Under the pieces are notes generated by a model, which saw only the letters and a program-made list of their open reading frames with translations, ran no database searches and had not been told where the DNA came from. The position numbers were made by a program, and so were the translations under genes. 64,000 nt of DNA from Climacium dendroides (taxonomy: Eukaryota > Streptophyta > Bryopsida > Hypnales > Climaciaceae), in contig OX467085.1 in NCBI GenBank assembly GCA_950106755.1, positions 1,116,001 to 1,180,000 on the forward strand. Reading direction: 5' to 3'. Shown one piece after another: positions 39,150 through 53,423 of this stretch (position 1 is its first letter; each line of letters starts with the position of its first letter).

Positions 39150-40114
39150 ATGTCCGAAAACATAACACACAAGTTGCAAACCTTCAAAATAATTAGGATT
39201 CTTAGAAAAATGAAGTTTAAGAGAACCCTATTGATTCCCCACACTTCTTCAATGGAAATCGGTTTTAAAAAAAAGACTCTAGAAATCATGTTGGATTTGA
39301 TAGACACCAAACCAATAAATTATATCGATTTGACGTGGAATCATGTCCGAAAACATAACACACAAGTTGCAAACCTTCAAAATAATTAGGATTCTTAGAG
39401 AAATGAAGTTTAAGAGAACCCTATTGATTCCCCACACTTCTTCAATGGAAATCGGTTTTGAAAAAAAGACTCTAGAAATCATGTTGGATTTGATAGAAAC
39501 CAAACCAATTAATTATATCGATTTGACGTGGAATCATGTCCGAAAACATAACACACAAGTTGCAAACCTTCAAAATAATTAGGATTCATAGAAAAATGAA
39601 GTTTAAGAGAACCCTATTGATTCCCCACACTTCTTCAATGGAAATCGGTTTTGAAAAAAAGACTCTAGAAATTATGTTGGATTTGATAAGTACCAAACCA
39701 ATAAATTATATCGATTTGACGTGGAAGCATGTCCGAAAACATAACACACAAGTTGCAAACCTTCAAAATAATTAGGATTCATAGAGAAATGAAGTTTAAG
39801 GGAACCCTATTGATTCCCCACACTTCTTCAATGGAAATCGGTTTTAAAAAAAAGACTCTAGAAATTATGTTGGATTTGATAAGTACCAAACCAATAAATT
39901 ATATCGATTTGACGTGGAAGCATGTCCGAAAACATAACACACAAGTTGCAAACCTTCAAAATAATTAGGATTCATAGAGAAATGAAGTTTAAGGGAACCC
40001 TATTGATTCCCCACACTTCTTCAATTGAAATCGGTTTTAAAAAAAAGACTCTAGAAATCATGTTGGATTTGATAGACACCAAACCAATAAATTATATCGA
40101 TTTGACGTGGAAGC
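38572..40114 (+). repeat. 8-mer HOR unit 1 (1543 bp)
   Basis: First full unit of the regular 8-mer: B2; two attcttag/gagaaatg copies; one attcttag/gaaaaatg copy; ttttgaaa with gatagaaacc and aattaattat; ttttgaaa with gataagtacc; aagggaacc with gataagtacc; aagggaacc with aattgaaatcgg, leading through gtatcaaacc to the next B2. Confidence 0.88.
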
Positions 40115-41657
40115 ATGTCCGAAAACATAACACACAAGTATCAAACCTTCAAAATAATTAGGATTTATAGAAAAATGAAGTTTAAGAGAACGTGATTGAT
40201 TCCCTACATTTCTTCAATTGAACTTCTATTAAAAGAAAGACTCTAGAAATCATGTTGGATTGGATAGACACGAAACCAATAATTTATATCGATTTGACGT
40301 GGAATCATGTCCGAAAACATAACACACAAGTTGCAAACCTTCAAAATAATTAGGATTCTTAGAGAAATGAAGTTTAAGAGAACCCTATTGATTCCCCACA
40401 CTTCTTCAATGGAAATCGGTTTTAAAAAAAAGACTCTAGAAATCATGTTGGATTTGATAGACACCAAACCAATAAATTATATCGATTTGACGTGGAATCA
40501 TGTCCGAAAACATAACACACAAGTTGCAAACCTTCAAAATAATTAGGATTCTTAGAGAAATGAAGTTTAAGAGAACCCTATTGATTCCCCACACTTCTTC
40601 AATGGAAATCGGTTTTAAAAAAAAGACTCTAGAAATCATGTTGGATTTGATAGACACCAAACCAATAAATTATATCGATTTGACGTGGAATCATGTCCGA
40701 AAACATAACACACAAGTTGCAAACCTTCAAAATAATTAGGATTCTTAGAAAAATGAAGTTTAAGAGAACCCTATTGATTCCCCACACTTCTTCAATGGAA
40801 ATCGGTTTTAAAAAAAAGACTCTAGAAATCATGTTGGATTTGATAGACACCAAACCAATAAATTATATCGATTTGACGTGGAATCATGTCCGAAAACATA
40901 ACACACAAGTTGCAAACCTTCAAAATAATTAGGATTCTTAGAGAAATGAAGTTTAAGAGAACCCTATTGATTCCCCACACTTCTTCAATGGAAATCGGTT
41001 TTGAAAAAAAGACTCTAGAAATCATGTTGGATTTGATAGAAACCAAACCAATTAATTATATCGATTTGACGTGGAATCATGTCCGAAAACATAACACACA
41101 AGTTGCAAACCTTCAAAATAATTAGGATTCATAGAAAAATGAAGTTTAAGAGAACCCTATTGATTCCCCACACTTCTTCAATGGAAATCGGTTTTGAAAA
41201 AAAGACTCTAGAAATTATGTTGGATTTGATAAGTACCAAACCAATAAATTATATCGATTTGACGTGGAAGCATGTCCGAAAACATAACACACAAGTTGCA
41301 AACCTTCAAAATAATTAGGATTCATAGAGAAATGAAGTTTAAGGGAACCCTATTGATTCCCCACACTTCTTCAATGGAAATCGGTTTTAAAAAAAAGACT
41401 CTAGAAATTATGTTGGATTTGATAAGTACCAAACCAATAAATTATATCGATTTGACGTGGAAGCATGTCCGAAAACATAACACACAAGTTGCAAACCTTC
41501 AAAATAATTAGGATTCATAGAGAAATGAAGTTTAAGGGAACCCTATTGATTCCCCACACTTCTTCAATTGAAATCGGTTTTAAAAAAAAGACTCTAGAAA
41601 TCATGTTGGATTTGATAGACACCAAACCAATAAATTATATCGATTTGACGTGGAAGC
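40115..41657 (+). repeat. 8-mer HOR unit 2 (1543 bp)
   Basis: Same eight subtypes in the same order as unit 1. I noticed no difference in the diagnostic alleles apart from the preceding junction (gtatcaaacc here, gtatcaagcc before unit 1). Confidence 0.88.
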
Positions 41658-41849
41658 ATGTCCGAAAACATAACACACAAGTATCAAACCTTCAAAATAA
41701 TTAGGATTTATAGAAAAATGAAGTTTAAGAGAACGTGATTGATTCCCTACATTTCTTCAATTGAACTTCTATTAAAAGAAAGACTCTAGAAATCATGTTG
41801 GATTGGATAGACACGAAACCAATAATTTATATCGATTTGACGTGGAATC
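41658..41849 (+). repeat. Type-B2 monomer (192 bp), representative
   Basis: B2 is the right-hand subtype of the B monomer. It shares gagaacgtgattg and ttcaattgaacttctatt with B1 but has ccctacatttc (not ccctacacttc) and gatagacacgaaac (not gatagacgccaaac). B2 copies start at 28932, 30089, 30474, 31438, 32595, 33752, 34716, 36259, 37030, 37801, 38572, 40115, 41658, 43008, 44551, 46094, 47637, 49566, 51109, 53424, 54194, 54386, 56507, 60558 and 62101. The copy at 54194 has a type-A-like tail (gataaacacc, aataaatt). Because B2 occurs about once per HOR unit, it marks the HOR period. The copy at 28932 has a private atagtaaaatg. Confidence 0.93.
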
Positions 41850-43007
41850 ATGTCCGAAAACATAACACACAAGTTGCAAACCTTCAAAATAATTAGGATT
41901 CTTAGAGAAATGAAGTTTAAGAGAACCCTATTGATTCCCCACACTTCTTCAATGGAAATCGGTTTTAAAAAAAAGACTCTAGAAATCATGTTGGATTTGA
42001 TAGACACCAAACCAATAAATTATATCGATTTGACGTGGAATCATGTCCGAAAACAGAACACACAAGTTGCAAACCTTCAAAATAATTAGGATTCTTAGAA
42101 AAATGAAGTTTAAGAGAACCCTATTGATTCCCCACACTTCTTCAATGGAAATCGGTTTTAAAAAAAAGACTCTAGAAATCATGTTGGATTTGATAGACAC
42201 CAAACCAATAAATTATATCGATTTGACGTGGAATCATGTCCGAAAACATAACACACAAGTTGCAAACCTTCAAAATAATTAGGATTCTTAGAGAAATGAA
42301 GTTTAAGAGAACCCTATTGATTCCCCACACTTCTTCAATGGAAATCGGTTTTGAAAAAAAGACTCTAGAAATCATGTTGGATTTGATAGAAACCAAACCA
42401 ATTAATTATATCGATTTGACGTGGAATCATGTCCGAAAACATAACACACAAGTTGCAAACCTTCAAAATAATTAGGATTCATAGAAAAATGAAGTTTAAG
42501 AGAACCCTATTGATTCCCCACACTTCTTCAATGGAAATCGGTTTTGAAAAAAAGACTCTAGAAATTATGTTGGATTTGATAAGTACCAAACCAATAAATT
42601 ATATCGATTTGACGTGGAAGCATGTCCGAAAACATAACACACAAGTTGCAAACCTTCAAAATAATTAGGATTCATAGAGAAATGAAGTTTAAGGGAACCC
42701 TATTGATTCCCCACACTTCTTCAATGGAAATCGGTTTTAAAAAAAAGACTCTAGAAATTATGTTGGATTTGATAAGTACCAAACCAATAAATTATATCGA
42801 TTTGACGTGGAAGCATGTCCGAAAACATAACACACAAGTTGCAAACCTTCAAAATAATTAGGATTCATAGAGAAATGAAGTTTAAGGGAACCCTATTGAT
42901 TCCCCACACTTCTTCAATTGAAATCGGTTTTAAAAAAAAGACTCTAGAAATCATGTTGGATTTGATAGACACCAAACCAATAAATTATATCGATTTGACG
43001 TGGAAGC
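41658..43007 (+). repeat. 7-mer variant of the HOR, unit 3 (1350 bp)
   Basis: Lacks one of the two attcttag/gagaaatg copies. A private aaaacagaac (t to g) occurs at the start of the monomer at 42043, so this unit is individually recognisable. Confidence 0.87.
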
Positions 43008-44550
43008 ATGTCCGAAAACATAACACACAAGTATCAAACCTTCAAAATAATTAGGATTTATAGAAAAATGAAGTTTAAGAGAACGTGATTGATTCCCTAC
43101 ATTTCTTCAATTGAACTTCTATTAAAAGAAAGACTCTAGAAATCATGTTGGATTGGATAGACACGAAACCAATAATTTATATCGATTTGACGTGGAATCA
43201 TGTCCGAAAACATAACACACAAGTTGCAAACCTTCAAAATAATTAGGATTCTTAGAGAAATGAAGTTTAAGAGAACCCTATTGATTCCCCACACTTCTTC
43301 AATGGAAATCGGTTTTAAAAAAAAGACTCTAGAAATCATGTTGGATTTGATAGACACCAAACCAATAAATTATATCGATTTGACGTGGAATCATGTCCGA
43401 AAACATAACACACAAGTTGCAAACCTTCAAAATAATTAGGATTCTTAGAGAAATGAAGTTTAAGAGAACCCTATTGATTCCCCACACTTCTTCAATGGAA
43501 ATCGGTTTTAAAAAAAAGACTCTAGAAATCATGTTGGATTTGATAGACACCAAACCAATAAATTATATCGATTTGACGTGGAATCATGTCCGAAAACATA
43601 ACACACAAGTTGCAAACCTTCAAAATAATTAGGATTCTTAGAAAAATGAAGTTTAAGAGAACCCTATTGATTCCCCACACTTCTTCAATGGAAATCGGTT
43701 TTAAAAAAAAGACTCTAGAAATCATGTTGGATTTGATAGACACCAAACCAATAAATTATATCGATTTGACGTGGAATCATGTCCGAAAACATAACACACA
43801 AGTTGCAAACCTTCAAAATAATTAGGATTCTTAGAGAAATGAAGTTTAAGAGAACCCTATTGATTCCCCACACTTCTTCAATGGAAATCGGTTTTGAAAA
43901 AAAGACTCTAGAAATCATGTTGGATTTGATAGAAACCAAACCAATTAATTATATCGATTTGACGTGGAATCATGTCCGAAAACATAACACACAAGTTGCA
44001 AACCTTCAAAATAATTAGGATTCATAGAAAAATGAAGTTTAAGAGAACCCTATTGATTCCCCACACTTCTTCAATGGAAATCGGTTTTGAAAAAAAGACT
44101 CTAGAAATTATGTTGGATTTGATAAGTACCAAACCAATAAATTATATCGATTTGACGTGGAAGCATGTCCGAAAACATAACACACAAGTTGCAAACCTTC
44201 AAAATAATTAGGATTCATAGAGAAATGAAGTTTAAGGGAACCCTATTGATTCCCCACACTTCTTCAATGGAAATCGGTTTTAAAAAAAAGACTCTAGAAA
44301 TTATGTTGGATTTGATAAGTACCAAACCAATAAATTATATCGATTTGACGTGGAAGCATGTCCGAAAACATAACACACAAGTTGCAAACCTTCAAAATAA
44401 TTAGGATTCATAGAGAAATGAAGTTTAAGGGAACCCTATTGATTCCCCACACTTCTTCAATTGAAATCGGTTTTAAAAAAAAGACTCTAGAAATCATGTT
44501 GGATTTGATAGACACCAAACCAATAAATTATATCGATTTGACGTGGAAGC
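43008..44550 (+). repeat. 8-mer HOR unit 4 (1543 bp)
   Basis: Standard eight-monomer order, indistinguishable from units 2 and 5 in the alleles compared. Confidence 0.88.
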
Positions 44551-46093
44551 ATGTCCGAAAACATAACACACAAGTATCAAACCTTCAAAATAATTAGGAT
44601 TTATAGAAAAATGAAGTTTAAGAGAACGTGATTGATTCCCTACATTTCTTCAATTGAACTTCTATTAAAAGAAAGACTCTAGAAATCATGTTGGATTGGA
44701 TAGACACGAAACCAATAATTTATATCGATTTGACGTGGAATCATGTCCGAAAACATAACACACAAGTTGCAAACCTTCAAAATAATTAGGATTCTTAGAG
44801 AAATGAAGTTTAAGAGAACCCTATTGATTCCCCACACTTCTTCAATGGAAATCGGTTTTAAAAAAAAGACTCTAGAAATCATGTTGGATTTGATAGACAC
44901 CAAACCAATAAATTATATCGATTTGACGTGGAATCATGTCCGAAAACATAACACACAAGTTGCAAACCTTCAAAATAATTAGGATTCTTAGAGAAATGAA
45001 GTTTAAGAGAACCCTATTGATTCCCCACACTTCTTCAATGGAAATCGGTTTTAAAAAAAAGACTCTAGAAATCATGTTGGATTTGATAGACACCAAACCA
45101 ATAAATTATATCGATTTGACGTGGAATCATGTCCGAAAACATAACACACAAGTTGCAAACCTTCAAAATAATTAGGATTCTTAGAAAAATGAAGTTTAAG
45201 AGAACCCTATTGATTCCCCACACTTCTTCAATGGAAATCGGTTTTAAAAAAAAGACTCTAGAAATCATGTTGGATTTGATAGACACCAAACCAATAAATT
45301 ATATCGATTTGACGTGGAATCATGTCCGAAAACATAACACACAAGTTGCAAACCTTCAAAATAATTAGGATTCTTAGAGAAATGAAGTTTAAGAGAACCC
45401 TATTGATTCCCCACACTTCTTCAATGGAAATCGGTTTTGAAAAAAAGACTCTAGAAATCATGTTGGATTTGATAGAAACCAAACCAATTAATTATATCGA
45501 TTTGACGTGGAATCATGTCCGAAAACATAACACACAAGTTGCAAACCTTCAAAATAATTAGGATTCATAGAAAAATGAAGTTTAAGAGAACCCTATTGAT
45601 TCCCCACACTTCTTCAATGGAAATCGGTTTTGAAAAAAAGACTCTAGAAATTATGTTGGATTTGATAAGTACCAAACCAATAAATTATATCGATTTGACG
45701 TGGAAGCATGTCCGAAAACATAACACACAAGTTGCAAACCTTCAAAATAATTAGGATTCATAGAGAAATGAAGTTTAAGGGAACCCTATTGATTCCCCAC
45801 ACTTCTTCAATGGAAATCGGTTTTAAAAAAAAGACTCTAGAAATTATGTTGGATTTGATAAGTACCAAACCAATAAATTATATCGATTTGACGTGGAAGC
45901 ATGTCCGAAAACATAACACACAAGTTGCAAACCTTCAAAATAATTAGGATTCATAGAGAAATGAAGTTTAAGGGAACCCTATTGATTCCCCACACTTCTT
46001 CAATTGAAATCGGTTTTAAAAAAAAGACTCTAGAAATCATGTTGGATTTGATAGACACCAAACCAATAAATTATATCGATTTGACGTGGAAGC
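44551..46093 (+). repeat. 8-mer HOR unit 5 (1543 bp)
   Basis: Standard order; follows unit 4 with no junction change. Confidence 0.88.
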
Positions 46094-47636
46094 ATGTCCG
46101 AAAACATAACACACAAGTATCAAACCTTCAAAATAATTAGGATTTATAGAAAAATGAAGTTTAAGAGAACGTGATTGATTCCCTACATTTCTTCAATTGA
46201 ACTTCTATTAAAAGAAAGACTCTAGAAATCATGTTGGATTGGATAGACACGAAACCAATAATTTATATCGATTTGACGTGGAATCATGTCCGAAAACATA
46301 ACACACAAGTTGCAAACCTTCAAAATAATTAGGATTCTTAGAGAAATGAAGTTTAAGAGAACCCTATTGATTCCCCACACTTCTTCAATGGAAATCGGTT
46401 TTAAAAAAAAGACTCTAGAAATCATGTTGGATTTGATAGACACCAAACCAATAAATTATATCGATTTGACGTGGAATCATGTCCGAAAACATAACACACA
46501 AGTTGCAAACCTTCAAAATAATTAGGATTCTTAGAGAAATGAAGTTTAAGAGAACCCTATTGATTCCCCACACTTCTTCAATGGAAATCGGTTTTAAAAA
46601 AAAGACTCTAGAAATCATGTTGGATTTGATAGACACCAAACCAATAAATTATATCGATTTGACGTGGAATCATGTCCGAAAACATAACACACAAGTTGCA
46701 AACCTTCAAAATAATTAGGATTCTTAGAGAAATGAAGTTTAAGAGAACCCTATTGATTCCCCACACTTCTTCAATGGAAATCGGTTTTAAAAAAAAGACT
46801 CTAGAAATCATGTTGGATTTGATAGACACCAAACCAATAAATTATATCGATTTGACGTGGAATCATGTCCGAAAACATAACACACAAGTTGCAAACCTTC
46901 AAAATAATTAGGATTCTTAGAGAAATGAAGTTTAAGAGAACCCTATTGATTCCCCACACTTCTTCAATGGAAATCGGTTTTGAAAAAAAGACTCTAGAAA
47001 TCATGTTGGATTTGATAGAAACCAAACCAATTAATTATATCGATTTGACGTGGAATCATGTCCGAAAACATAACACACAAGTTGCAAACCTTCAAAATAA
47101 TTAGGATTCATAGAAAAATGAAGTTTAAGAGAACCCTATTGATTCCCCACACTTCTTCAATGGAAATCGGTTTTGAAAAAAAGACTCTAGAAATTATGTT
47201 GGATTTGATAAGTACCAAACCAATAAATTATATCGATTTGACGTGGAAGCATGTCCGAAAACATAACACACAAGTTGCAAACCTTCAAAATAATTAGGAT
47301 TCATAGAGAAATGAAGTTTAAGGGAACCCTATTGATTCCCCACACTTCTTCAATGGAAATCGGTTTTAAAAAAAAGACTCTAGAAATTATGTTGGATTTG
47401 ATAAGTACCAAACCAATAAATTATATCGATTTGACGTGGAAGCATGTCCGAAAACATAACACACAAGTTGCAAACCTTCAAAATAATTAGGATTCATAGA
47501 GAAATGAAGTTTAAGGGAACCCTATTGATTCCCCACACTTCTTCAATTGAAATCGGTTTTAAAAAAAAGACTCTAGAAATCATGTTGGATTCGATAGACA
47601 CCAAACCAATAAATTATATCGATTTGACGTGGAAGC
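46094..47636 (+). repeat. 8-mer HOR unit 6 (1543 bp)
   Basis: Standard order, except that the third attcttag monomer (46672) has gagaaatg instead of gaaaaatg, and the last monomer (47444) has ggattcgatag. The second change recurs at 50916. Confidence 0.87.
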
Positions 47637-49565
47637 ATGTCCGAAAACATAACACACAAGTATCAAACCTTCAAAATAATTAGGATTTATAGAAAAATGA
47701 AGTTTAAGAGAACGTGATTGATTCCCTACATTTCTTCAATTGAACTTCTATTAAAAGAAAGACTCTAGAAATCATGTTGGATTGGATAGACACGAAACCA
47801 ATAATTTATATCGATTTGACGTGGAATCATGTCCGAAAACATAACACACAAGTTGCAAACCTTCAAAATAATTAGGATTCTTAGAGAAATGAAGTTTAAG
47901 AGAACCCTATTGATTCCCCACACTTCTTCAATGGAAATCGGTTTTAAAAAAAAGACTCTAGAAATCATGTTGGATTTGATAGACACCAAACCAATAAATT
48001 ATATCGATTTGACGTGGAATCATGTCCGAAAACATAACACACAAGTTGCAAACCTTCAAAATAATTAGGATTCTTAGAGAAATGAAGTTTAAGAGAACCC
48101 TATTGATTCCCCACACTTCTTCAATGGAAATCGGTTTTAAAAAAAAGACTCTAGAAATCATGTTGGATTTGATAGACACCAAACCAATAAATTATATCGA
48201 TTTGACGTGGAATCATGTCCGAAAACATAACACACAAGTTGCAAACCTTCAAAATAATTAGGATTCTTAGAAAAATGAAGTTTAAGAGAACCCTATTGAT
48301 TCCCCACACTTCTTCAATGGAAATCGGTTTTAAAAGAAAGACTCTAGAAATCATGTTGGATTGGATAGACACGAAGCCAATAATTTATATCGATTTGACG
48401 TGGAATCATGTCCGAAAACATAACACACAAGTTGCAAACCTTCAAAATAATTAGGATTCTTAGAGAAATGAAGTTTAAGAGAACCCTATTGATTCCCCAC
48501 ACTTCTTCAATGGAAATCGGTTTTAAAAAAAAGACTCTAGAAATCATGTTGGATTTAATAGACACCAAACCAATAAATTATATCGATTTGACGTGGAATC
48601 ATGTCCGAAAACATAACACACAAGTTGCAAACCTTCAAAATAATTAGGATTCTTAGAGAAATGAAGTTTAAGAGAACCCTATTGATTCCCCACACTTCTT
48701 CAATGGAAATCGGTTTTAAAAAAAAGACTCTAGAAATTATGTTGGATTTCATAAGCACCAAACCAATAAATTATATCGATTTGACGTGGAAGCATGTCCG
48801 AAAACATAACACACAAGTTGCAAACCTTCAAAATAATTAGGATTCTTAGAGAAATGAAGTTTAAGAGAACCCTATTGATTCCCCACACTTCTTCAATGGA
48901 AATCGGTTTTGAAAAAAAGACTCTAGAAATCATGTTGGATTTGATAGAAACCAAACCAATTAATTATATCGATTTGACGTGGAATCATGTCCGAAAACAT
49001 AACACACAAGTTGCAAACCTTCAAAATAATTAGGATTCATAGAAAAATGAAGTTTAAGAGAACCCTATTGATTCCCCACACTTCTTCAATGGAAATCGGT
49101 TTTGAAAAAAAGACTCTAGAAATTATGTTGGATTTGATAAGTACCAAACCAATAAATTATATCGATTTGACGTGGAAGCATGTCCGAAAACATAACACAC
49201 AAGTTGCAAACCTTCAAAATAATTAGGATTCATAGAGAAATGAAGTTTAAGGGAACCCTATTGATTCCCCACACTTCTTCAATGGAAATCGGTTTTAAAA
49301 AAAAGACTCTAGAAATTATGTTGGATTTGATAAGTACCAAACCAATAAATTATATCGATTTGACGTGGAAGCATGTCCGAAAACATAACACACAAGTTGC
49401 AAACCTTCAAAATAATTAGGATTCATAGAGAAATGAAGTTTAAGGGAACCCTATTGATTCCCCACACTTCTTCAATTGAAATCGGTTTTAAAAAAAAGAC
49501 TCTAGAAATCATGTTGGATTTGATAGACACCAAACCAATAAATTATATCGATTTGACGTGGAAGC
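47637..49565 (+). repeat. 10-mer variant of the HOR, unit 7 (1929 bp)
   Basis: Contains three extra-type copies absent from units 1-6: 48215 (left A, right B2-like with aaaagaaag, ggattggatag and acgaagcc), 48408 (ggatttaatag) and 48601 (cataagcacc). The set recurs at 51687-52265. The cataagcacc copy is also seen at 27967. Confidence 0.87.
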
Positions 49566-51108
49566 ATGTCCGAAAACATAACACACAAGTATCAAACCTT
49601 CAAAATAATTAGGATTTATAGAAAAATGAAGTTTAAGAGAACGTGATTGATTCCCTACATTTCTTCAATTGAACTTCTATTAAAAGAAAGACTCTAGAAA
49701 TCATGTTGGATTGGATAGACACGAAACCAATAATTTATATCGATTTGACGTGGAATCATGTCCGAAAACATAACACACAAGTTGCAAACCTTCAAAATAA
49801 TTAGGATTCTTAGAGAAATGAAGTTTAAGAGAACCCTATTGATTCCCCACACTTCTTCAATGGAAATCGGTTTTAAAAAAAAGACTCTAGAAATCATGTT
49901 GGATTTGATAGACACCAAACCAATAAATTATATCGATTTGACGTGGAATCATGTCCGAAAACATAACACACAAGTTGCAAACCTTCAAAATAATTAGGAT
50001 TCTTAGAGAAATGAAGTTTAAGAGAACCCTATTGATTCCCCACACTTCTTCAATGGAAATCGGTTTTAAAAAAAAGACTCTAGAAATCATGTTGGATTTG
50101 ATAGACACCAAACCAATAAATTATATCGATTTGACGTGGAATCATGTCCGAAAACATAACACACAAGTTGCAAACCTTCAAAATAATTAGGATTCTTAGA
50201 AAAATGAAGTTTAAGAGAACCCTATTGATTCCCCACACTTCTTCAATGGAAATCGGTTTTAAAAAAAAGACTCTAGAAATCATGTTGGATTTGATAGACA
50301 CCAAACCAATAAATTATATCGATTTGACGTGGAATCATGTCCGAAAACATAACACACAAGTTGCAAACCTTCAAAATAATTAGGATTCTTAGAGAAATGA
50401 AGTTTAAGAGAACCCTATTGATTCCCCACACTTCTTCAATGGAAATCGGTTTTGAAAAAAAGACTCTAGAAATCATGTTGGATTTGATAGAAACCAAACC
50501 AATTAATTATATCGATTTGACGTGGAATCATGTCCGAAAACATAACACACAAGTTGCAAACCTTCAAAATAATTAGGATTCATAGAAAAATGAAGTTTAA
50601 GAGAACCCTATTGATTCCCCACACTTCTTCAATGGAAATCGGTTTTGAAAAAAAGACTCTAGAAATTATGTTGGATTTGATAAGTACCAAACCAATAAAT
50701 TATATCGATTTGACGTGGAAGCATGTCCGAAAACATAACACACAAGTTGCAAACCTTCAAAATAATTAGGATTCATAGAGAAATGAAGTTTAAGGGAACC
50801 CTATTGATTCCCCACACTTCTTCAATGGAAATCGGTTTTAAAAAAAAGACTCTAGAAATTATGTTGGATTTGATAAGTACCAAACCAATAAATTATATCG
50901 ATTTGACGTGGAAGCATGTCCGAAAACATAACACACAAGTTGCAAACCTTCAAAATAATTAGGATTCATAGAGAAATGAAGTTTAAGGGAACCCTATTGA
51001 TTCCCCACACTTCTTCAATTGAAATCGGTTTTAAAAAAAAGACTCTAGAAATCATGTTGGATTCGATAGACACCAAACCAATAAATTATATCGATTTGAC
51101 GTGGAAGC
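49566..51108 (+). repeat. 8-mer HOR unit 8 (1543 bp)
   Basis: Standard eight-monomer order, but its last monomer (50916) carries the ggattcgatag allele shared with 47444. It lies between the two copies of the 10-mer-specific set. Confidence 0.87.
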
Positions 51109-53423
51109 ATGTCCGAAAACATAACACACAAGTATCAAACCTTCAAAATAATTAGGATTTATAGAAAAATGAAGTTTAAGAGAACGTGATTGATTCCCTA
51201 CATTTCTTCAATTGAACTTCTATTAAAAGAAAGACTCTAGAAATCATGTTGGATTGGATAGACACGAAACCAATAATTTATATCGATTTGACGTGGAATC
51301 ATGTCCGAAAACATAACACACAAGTTGCAAACCTTCAAAATAATTAGGATTCTTAGAGAAATGAAGTTTAAGAGAACCCTATTGATTCCCCACACTTCTT
51401 CAATGGAAATCGGTTTTAAAAAAAAGACTCTAGAAATCATGTTGGATTTGATAGACACCAAACCAATAAATTATATCGATTTGACGTGGAATCATGTCCG
51501 AAAACATAACACACAAGTTGCAAACCTTCAAAATAATTAGGATTCTTAGAGAAATGAAGTTTAAGAGAACCCTATTGATTCCCCACACTTCTTCAATGGA
51601 AATCGGTTTTAAAAAAAAGACTCTAGAAATCATGTTGGATTTGATAGACACCAAACCAATAAATTATATCGATTTGACGTGGAATCATGTCCGAAAACAT
51701 AACACACAAGTTGCAAACCTTCAAAATAATTAGGATTCTTAGAAAAATGAAGTTTAAGAGAACCCTATTGATTCCCCACACTTCTTCAATGGAAATCGGT
51801 TTTAAAAGAAAGACTCTAGAAATCATGTTGGATTGGATAGACACGAAGCCAATAATTTATATCGATTTGACGTGGAATCATGTCCGAAAACATAACACAC
51901 AAGTTGCAAACCTTCAAAATAATTAGGATTCTTAGAGAAATGAAGTTTAAGAGAACCCTATTGATTCCCCACACTTCTTCAATGGAAATCGGTTTTAAAA
52001 AAAAGACTCTAGAAATCATGTTGGATTTAATAGACACCAAACCAATAAATTATATCGATTTGACGTGGAATCATGTCCGAAAACATAACACACAAGTTGC
52101 AAACCTTCAAAATAATTAGGATTCTTAGAGAAATGAAGTTTAAGAGAACCCTATTGATTCCCCACACTTCTTCAATGGAAATCGGTTTTAAAAAAAAGAC
52201 TCTAGAAATTATGTTGGATTTCATAAGCACCAAACCAATAAATTATATCGATTTGACGTGGAAGCATGTCCGAAAACATAACACACAAGTTGCAAACCTT
52301 CAAAATAATTAGGATTCTTAGAGAAATGAAGTTTAAGAGAACCCTATTGATTCCCCACACTTCTTCAATGGAAATCGGTTTTGAAAAAAAGACTCTAGAA
52401 ATCATGTTGGATTTGATAGAAACCAAACCAATTAATTATATCGATTTGACGTGGAATCATGTCCGAAAACATAACACACAAGTTGCAAACCTTCAAAATA
52501 ATTAGGATTCATAGAAAAATGAAGTTTAAGAGAACCCTATTGATTCCCCACACTTCTTCAATGGAAATCGGTTTTGAAAAAAAGACTCTAGAAATCATGT
52601 TGGATTTGATAAGTACCAAACCAATAAATTATATCGATTTGACGTGGAATCATGTCCGAAAATATAACACACAAGTTGCAAACCTTCAAAATAATTAGGA
52701 TTCATAGAGAAATGAAGTTTAAGGGAACCCTATTGATTCCCCACACTTCTTCAATGGAAATCGGTTTTAAAAAAAAGACTCTAGAAATCATGTTGGATTT
52801 GATAGACACCAAACCAATAAATTATATCGATTTGACGTGGAAGCATGTCCGAAAACATAACACACAAGTATCAAACCTTCAAAATAATTAGGATTTATAG
52901 AAAAATGAAGTTTAAGGGAACCCTATTGATTCCCCACACTTCTTCAATGGAAATCGGTTTTAAAAAAAAGACTCTAGAAATCATGTTGGATTTGATAGAC
53001 ACGAAACCAATAATTTATATCGATTTGACGTGGAAGCATGTCCGAAAACATAACACACAAGTTGCAAACCTTCAAAATAATTAGGATTCATAGAGAAATG
53101 AAGTTTAAGGGAACCCTATTGATTCCCCACACTTCTTCAATGGAAATCGGTTTTAAAAAAAAGACTCTAGAAATTATGTTGGATTTGATAAGTACCAAAC
53201 CAATAAATTATATCGATTTGACGTGGAAGCATGTCCGAAAACATAACACACAAGTTGCAAACCTTCAAAATAATTAGGATTCATAGAGAAATGAAGTTTA
53301 AGGGAACCCTATTGATTCCCCACACTTCTTCAATTGAAATCGGTTTTAAAAAAAAGACTCTAGAAATCATGTTGGATTTGATAGACACCAAACCAATAAA
53401 TTATATCGATTTGACGTGGAAGC
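51109..53423 (+). repeat. 12-mer B2-to-B2 unit (2315 bp)
   Basis: The left part repeats unit 7 (51687, 51880 and 52073 equal 48215, 48408 and 48601 in type). It then changes: 52459 has aaaatataac at its right junction, 52652 and 52845 have gtatcaaacc and atttatag with an aagggaacc type-A body, and 53231 has aattgaaatcgg before the next B2. Confidence 0.82.
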
